This document shows positions 7,423 to 10,360 of a DNA stretch of 10,360 nt, piece after piece. The position numbers and the translations under genes are program-made. The DNA is from JBFMFE01 sp040752295 (GTDB taxonomy: Bacteria; UBP15; UBA6099; JBFMBQ01). The DNA lies in assembly GCA_040752295.1 (NCBI GenBank), contig JBFMFE010000116.1, positions 1 through 10,360 on the forward strand. The letters are read 5' to 3'. How positions within the stretch are numbered: the first letter of the stretch is position 1; every line of letters begins with the position of its first letter. The notes under the pieces were generated by a model. The model saw only the letters and a list, made by a program, of their open reading frames with translations. It searched no databases and had not been told where the DNA came from.

Positions 7423-7504
7423 GGAGCATCAAGTAATTGACACTCCGTTGTCATTCCCGCGCAAGCGGGAATCCATTTTAAAATGTAAAGTGTTTCATGC
7501 TCCC
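7423..7504. repeat. Small palindromic element with flanking inverted repeats (MITE/REP-like)
   Basis: The core is a perfect hairpin, ATTCCCGC-GCAA-GCGGGAAT (7453-7472), with TGTC before and CCA after it. This belongs to a dispersed palindrome family that I recall as frequent in intergenic spaces of many environmental bacteria. It is flanked by GGGAGCATCAA (7423-7433) and TTCATGCTCCC (7494-7504), which are inverted repeats matching at 10 of 11 bases. Together they resemble a non-coding miniature element of about 80 bases. The hairpin may also help end the protease transcript. Confidence 0.5.
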
Positions 7505-7525
7505 CGTAATAAATACCTGCCACTG

Positions 7526-7576
7526 TGTCATTCCGGGCGGAGACTTGTCACCGCCTCCGCGGGGACCCGAAATCCA
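7526..7576. repeat. Second GTCATTCC palindromic repeat with an enlarged stem
   Basis: GTCATTCCGGGC at 7526-7537 and GACCCGAAATCCAG at the other end (to 7576) are the two arms of a GTCATTCC-type palindromic repeat; outer arms ATTCCGGG and CCCGAAAT pair with one mismatch. Between them lies an inner stem, GCGGAG/CTCCGC, around an ACTTGTCACCGC loop. It looks like a relative of the 7453-7472 hairpin with a longer centre. Confidence 0.45.
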
Positions 7577-7723
7577 GTGAGCCGGGATGCCAGGGAAGGT
7601 GTTGCATACACGGGAAGTATTTTCTTCTCCGTTTAGTATTTACCGCTCCCCGTAGTAAATCAGCGCTTATGTGGATGACCGGTGAGGTCCTATGCGGAAC
7701 TGCCGGGGCGCAAAACCGGAAGT

Positions 7724-8017
7724 TCAGAGCTTCCCCTCCTTCGCCCTGCGCTCGAGTCTGTAGATAAAAACGAGAACTTCCGCCACCGCCTGATAAAGTT
7801 CGGGCGGAATGTAGTCGCCGAGGTCGAGCTTTATCAGCAGTTCGACGAGCGTGCGATCCTCGTAGATGGGAACTTTGCTCTCCCTTGCGATCTGGAGTAT
7901 TTTCTCAGCGATCACCCCCCTGCCCTTCGCCACGAGCCGGGGGGCGACGTCCTTCTCGGCATCGTACTGGAGCGCCGCCGCGCTCTTCCTTCCGCTTTTT
8001 CCGGAAGATTCCATCAT
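7724..8017 (-). CDS. FlhB C-terminal-domain-like protein (EscU/YscU/HrcU-FlhB family, YlqH-like)
   Basis: A 97-residue cytoplasmic protein that matches only the C-terminal domain of the flagellar/type III export gate protein FlhB. Diagnostic stretches are AAALQYD (13-19), APRLVAKGRGVIAEKI (25-40), ARESKVPIYED (44-54) and GDYIPPELYQAVAEVL with IYRL (67-88). It has no membrane segments, and the NPTH autocleavage motif that precedes this region in true FlhB is missing; AAALQYD follows a Ser/Lys-rich start. It is therefore not the export gate itself but a stand-alone paralogue like Bacillus YlqH or FlhX, which may assist substrate switching. The start ATG at 8017 overlaps the TGA of the upstream FliK-like gene (ATGATG). 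The second ATG, at 8014, has slightly better spacing from GAGGG and is an equally good start. Translational coupling with the upstream gene is likely. Confidence 0.82.
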   Translation of the reverse strand: MMESSGKSGRKSAAALQYDAEKDVAPRLVAKGRGVIAEKILQIARESKVPIYEDRTLVELLIKLDLGDYIPPELYQAVAEVLVFIYRLERRAKEGKL

Positions 8018-10065
8018 ACCCTCATGTCAACTGCCATAGGGGACCCTTCCGCCTCGACTCCGCCGGTCCCCTTTATCCTCTTCCTGACGCGGACTTCAAC
8101 GAGAGCGTCCTCATAAACGGTGCGCCTGAGAGCTTCCTCCAGTTCCCAGGCGTAACCGCTCACGATTTTCTTCTTTCTCTTCGAGTCCACCTCGATAACG
8201 CATCGTATCCCTTTCTGAAACGTATCCAGCCGCGTAAGGGAATGACCGAGGAATTCCGTGTCCAGCGCGATGAGGAGGCTCGCGTTGAACGGGTCGAGAG
8301 GAAGCCCCTTTTTCCTCCGGTCGGGATCGGATTTTACGCTTATCCTGGCGACGTCCGTCCTGTCGCCGAACTGGATCGGGCAGAACACCATCACCGCGCC
8401 CGTCGGGTTTGAGCCGTTGTGTTCGAGCAGCCCGGCGAGTGAAGCCGCCTGAAAACCGCGCCCCGCCGCCGCGGCGGACTCCTTCAGCGCCTCGGGAACA
8501 CCCTCCGCGCGCATGAGCTGCGAAATCAGCGCGCGCGTGTCCTGCGTCTCCTGCGCCCTCTCAAAAGGACCCGGTTCCAAGCCTGGGGACGTTGATGCGC
8601 GGAGGGCGTTCAGCGTGTTCCTCAACTGCAAAAGCAATGCCTGCGCCTCGATCGTCAGCTCCCGCGGCGGCTCAGGCGGGGCGTCCGCGGCGGCGCGGAG
8701 CGCCCGTACGAGCCAGTCCACCAGCGGTTTCAACCCGGGAATCATGAGGGGCGCCTCTCCGCCGGAAGAGGCGCGCATGACCTCGGGCAGCACGTGCATG
8801 TTGAGACGAAGAATGACCTCCCTGAGCAGATGCCACACCTTCGCCGGCTCGCCGGCGGAGGGTATCCCGTCAAGAAGATCGCGGAGGGCGGCGTAAGCAA
8901 CCGGGAACAGCCGCGCGCCGGGGTCGGAAACGGGGGATGGAGAACCCTCGGGCGCGCGTACGCCGGGCTGCGGGGAAACGACCTCGTCCCTCGACGGAAA
9001 TGACGGCTCGTCCTCTGCGGGCAGGTTCAAGCGCAGTACTTCGAGCACCAACCTCATGGTCTTCGGTTCAAGTTCCCGGAACGCCTGCTCGAGGTTTTTC
9101 CCGGAAACTATCGTCTTCAAAATCTGCGAGACATCGAGAGCGAGCGCCCGCACCCGAGGTTCGGAAACAGTCTCGATCTGTCCCGCGACGGTTTCTAAAA
9201 CATTAACCGTGTCCGCGTCGGGTTTCGTGCCCCATGCACGGGTAAAAAGGAGTAGAAAAAGCAGGTTTTCCACGAGCGCATCCGCAGCCGGTGCGGCTTG
9301 CGCTCCGTGGGACGGGGGTAGAACGGCTGACGCGAGTCTCGCCTCCGTGGGATGGAGCGTCTCGCAGGCGAAAGCGGCGATTTTTCGCGCCACCGCCGCC
9401 GCCGGTTCCTCGCCGGGACTGGGAATGCCGTGCGCGATCCTTGAGATCGCCGCCACAGCGGACTCGCGCCCAAAAGCGGCGCTCCCCTTGAGGAACTGCC
9501 CGACTTCATGAACGAAATCCCTTAAATTGAGCGGGAATCTCTCCATCTCGACCTCGACGAACACCCGCAGCGGCAGCATCCCGCGCGTCACCGGGAGACC
9601 CTCCCGAAGCGCGGCGGCGAGGAAACCCGTCTGTTCAGCCGTGGGTCCCGGCGCGAGGGAATGGAGGATGTTCAGAATGTTTTCCCGCGTTACCGGAAGG
9701 TTCTGAGCGATGAGGGAGCGGGCGGCGGCGATGGTCGTCTCGCCCTCGGGAAGGTCGAAGCCGGCGAGCCGCGATGATATGTCGGCGTTCGAAAGCGCCC
9801 GGACCGGCTCGCCCCGGGACGAGACGACCTGCATGAGAATCCGCCCTGCCTCGACGCCGCGAACCACGAGGGTTATATCGGAGTTCGCCCGAAGCGGCGC
9901 CTGTGTGTCGGCTAAAACAAGCTGACCCTCAATCCTCAGCAGGGCTTTACCCCCGCTTGAATCCACCACGTGCGCGTGAACGAGTGTCCCCTCGACACTG
10001 CTGACCCGTCCCCCAAGCTGGGAAACCGGGGTCGTTATGCGCAGCGGCTGAACGCCATCAAACAC
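8014..10065 (-). CDS. FliK-like flagellar hook-length control protein (YlqG-like)
   Basis: A 683-residue protein without signal peptide or membrane segment, probably a cytoplasmic or exported regulator of flagellar export. The N-terminal 80 residues form a beta-rich module (VEGTLVHAHV, ALLRIEGQLVLA, ITLVVRGVEAGRILMQVV) seen in many FliK-type proteins. The middle (about 85-555) is Ala/Leu/Pro/Glu-rich and mostly helical, with low-complexity linkers. The C-terminal part (about 555-670) has the FliK-C-like pattern: CPIQFGDRTDVARISVKSD starting near 562, then LIALDTEFLGHSLTRLDTF and a CVIEVDSKRKKK strand, ending in a basic RVRKRIKG tail. The start is GTG at 10065, the first available after an in-frame TAA, with GGGGGG about 10 bases upstream as a weak Shine-Dalgarno. 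The downstream overlap with an FlhB-like gene is the strongest context support: FliK signals to the FlhB C-terminal domain to stop hook export. Similarity to canonical FliK is weak, so the exact role is inferred. Confidence 0.65.
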   Translation of the reverse strand: MFDGVQPLRITTPVSQLGGRVSSVEGTLVHAHVVDSSGGKALLRIEGQLVLADTQAPLRANSDITLVVRGVEAGRILMQVVSSRGEPVRALSNADISSRLAGFDLPEGETTIAAARSLIAQNLPVTRENILNILHSLAPGPTAEQTGFLAAALREGLPVTRGMLPLRVFVEVEMERFPLNLRDFVHEVGQFLKGSAAFGRESAVAAISRIAHGIPSPGEEPAAAVARKIAAFACETLHPTEARLASAVLPPSHGAQAAPAADALVENLLFLLLFTRAWGTKPDADTVNVLETVAGQIETVSEPRVRALALDVSQILKTIVSGKNLEQAFRELEPKTMRLVLEVLRLNLPAEDEPSFPSRDEVVSPQPGVRAPEGSPSPVSDPGARLFPVAYAALRDLLDGIPSAGEPAKVWHLLREVILRLNMHVLPEVMRASSGGEAPLMIPGLKPLVDWLVRALRAAADAPPEPPRELTIEAQALLLQLRNTLNALRASTSPGLEPGPFERAQETQDTRALISQLMRAEGVPEALKESAAAAGRGFQAASLAGLLEHNGSNPTGAVMVFCPIQFGDRTDVARISVKSDPDRRKKGLPLDPFNASLLIALDTEFLGHSLTRLDTFQKGIRCVIEVDSKRKKKIVSGYAWELEEALRRTVYEDALVEVRVRKRIKGTGGVEAEGSPMAVDMRV

Positions 10066-10360
10066 GGGACGCGAATCCCCCCATTATCATTTTCGGCATT
10101 TTCACGGAAAAATTTACCGCAAGCCCCAATAAATCCGGCGCCGGCGCTGAAGCGCCGCCCGCCGCGTTGCCTGCCTGTGGGCAGACAGGACTGCCTGTGC
10201 CGCCTGCCTGCCCCGCTGCCTGCCTGTGCCGTGCCCGGCACCTGTCTGCGCCTGCCTGGCTGGCAGACAGGTGCAACGCACAGGCAGGCGGCAGACAGGC
10301 GGCTCGGGCGGGCGCTCCAGAGCAGCTGTGAAAACAAAGCGCGTATTCTGTTTCACCGCG
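10066..10360. other. Upstream region of the FliK-like gene, without a recognisable gene
   Basis: From 10066 to about 10130 the sequence is AT-richer and could hold the promoter and leader of the FliK-like gene, though I find no hexamer pair with good spacing. A perfect GC hairpin, CGGCGC-TGAA-GCGCCG, lies at 10142-10157 and has no T tract on either side. Then comes the octamer repeat cluster. The last 48 bases show nothing I can assign. Open frames crossing the repeats on the minus strand translate to Arg/Pro/Cys-rich low-complexity sequence and are not genes. Confidence 0.6.
10168..10302. repeat. Cluster of CCTGYCTG / CAGRCAGG palindromic repeats
   Basis: Nine octamers occur in about 130 bases: CCTGYCTG at 10170, 10203, 10219, 10241 and 10251, and the reverse form CAGRCAGG at 10182, 10264, 10281 and 10292. 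They build hairpins: 10170-10177 with 10182-10189 (one mismatch, TGGG loop); GCACCTGTCTGC (10238-10249) with GCAGACAGGTGC (10263-10274), perfect over 12 bases; and, nested outside this, GCCTGCCTGTGC (10218-10229) with GCACAGGCAGGC (10278-10289), also perfect over 12. This is a dispersed-repeat type seen between genes; any role is unknown. Confidence 0.8.

Larger units (their letters stand above)
7380..7723. other. Intergenic region between convergent genes, rich in palindromic repeats
   Basis: No credible gene is present: short open frames here have no ribosome binding site or recognisable product. The stretch holds a perfect hairpin (7453-7472), a second interrupted hairpin repeat (7526-7576), an 11-base inverted repeat around the first hairpin, and a 16-base direct repeat, GCTCCCCGTARTAAAT, at 7499-7514 and 7645-7660 with one mismatch. 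It is the expected termination zone for both the protease gene (plus) and the FlhB-like gene (minus), yet no hairpin with a clear T tract is seen for either. Confidence 0.7.

Noticed and set aside
7453..7484. Classical Rho-independent terminator after the protease gene
   Set aside because: The hairpin is perfect, but it is followed by CCATTTTAAAATG rather than a T tract directly after the stem, so I list it as a repeat and only suggest a termination role.
8258..9511. Several plus-strand open frames opposite the FliK-like gene
   Set aside because: They overlap one another and a long continuous minus-strand frame coupled to the FlhB-like gene; none has a recognisable product.
10114..10356. Open frames on the minus strand across the octamer cluster
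   Set aside because: They translate palindromic repeats into low-complexity Arg/Pro/Cys/Ala sequence, and three overlapping frames are open at once, which indicates composition rather than coding.

Overview
The window is a high-GC bacterial segment with four complete protein genes, the first codons of a fifth, and two intergenic zones rich in small palindromic repeats. A FliK-like/FlhB-like pair and a secreted, very disulfide-rich protease suggest a flagellated bacterium that exports large multidomain proteins. The ATTCCCGC-type and CCTGCCTG-type palindromes are, from memory, common in environmental Deltaproteobacteria/Nitrospirota-like and candidate-phylum genomes. The sequence does not fix the taxon.

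Left part (1-1326, minus strand): the 5' end of an alanine dehydrogenase gene (ald) leaves the window. It lies 44 bases downstream of a complete mannose-1-phosphate guanylyltransferase gene (manC). A good sigma70-like promoter precedes manC, so the two probably form one leftward transcription unit.

Centre (1327-7379, plus strand): an AT-rich intergenic stretch with two abutting perfect palindromes precedes one giant gene of 1926 codons starting with TTG. It encodes a signal sequence, a duplicated GW-x-L module, a Pro-rich linker, an Ig-like domain, a fervidolysin-type prodomain and an S8 subtilase with intact Asp/His/Ser triad. These are followed by a carboxypeptidase-regulatory-like domain, a module ending in a THLSWYNLDW motif, nine 36-residue six-cysteine repeats split 3+6 by a CARDB-like domain, a PKD domain and four RCC1-type repeats. 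The RCC1 part is nearly identical between copies at DNA level and uses different codons from the rest of the gene.

Right part (7380-10360): a 344-base gap between convergent genes holds palindromic repeats and short direct and inverted repeats. Beyond it, on the minus strand, a FliK-like gene (8014-10065) overlaps a small FlhB C-terminal-domain-like gene (7724-8017) by an ATGA junction. This pairing resembles Bacillus ylqG-ylqH and suggests a role at the flagellar export gate. Upstream of it is a dense cluster of CCTGYCTG/CAGRCAGG octamers that can fold into nested hairpins; no gene is visible in the last 295 bases.

The most notable object is the giant secreted protease: its 54-cysteine repeat belt and its recently amplified, foreign-looking RCC1 tail.
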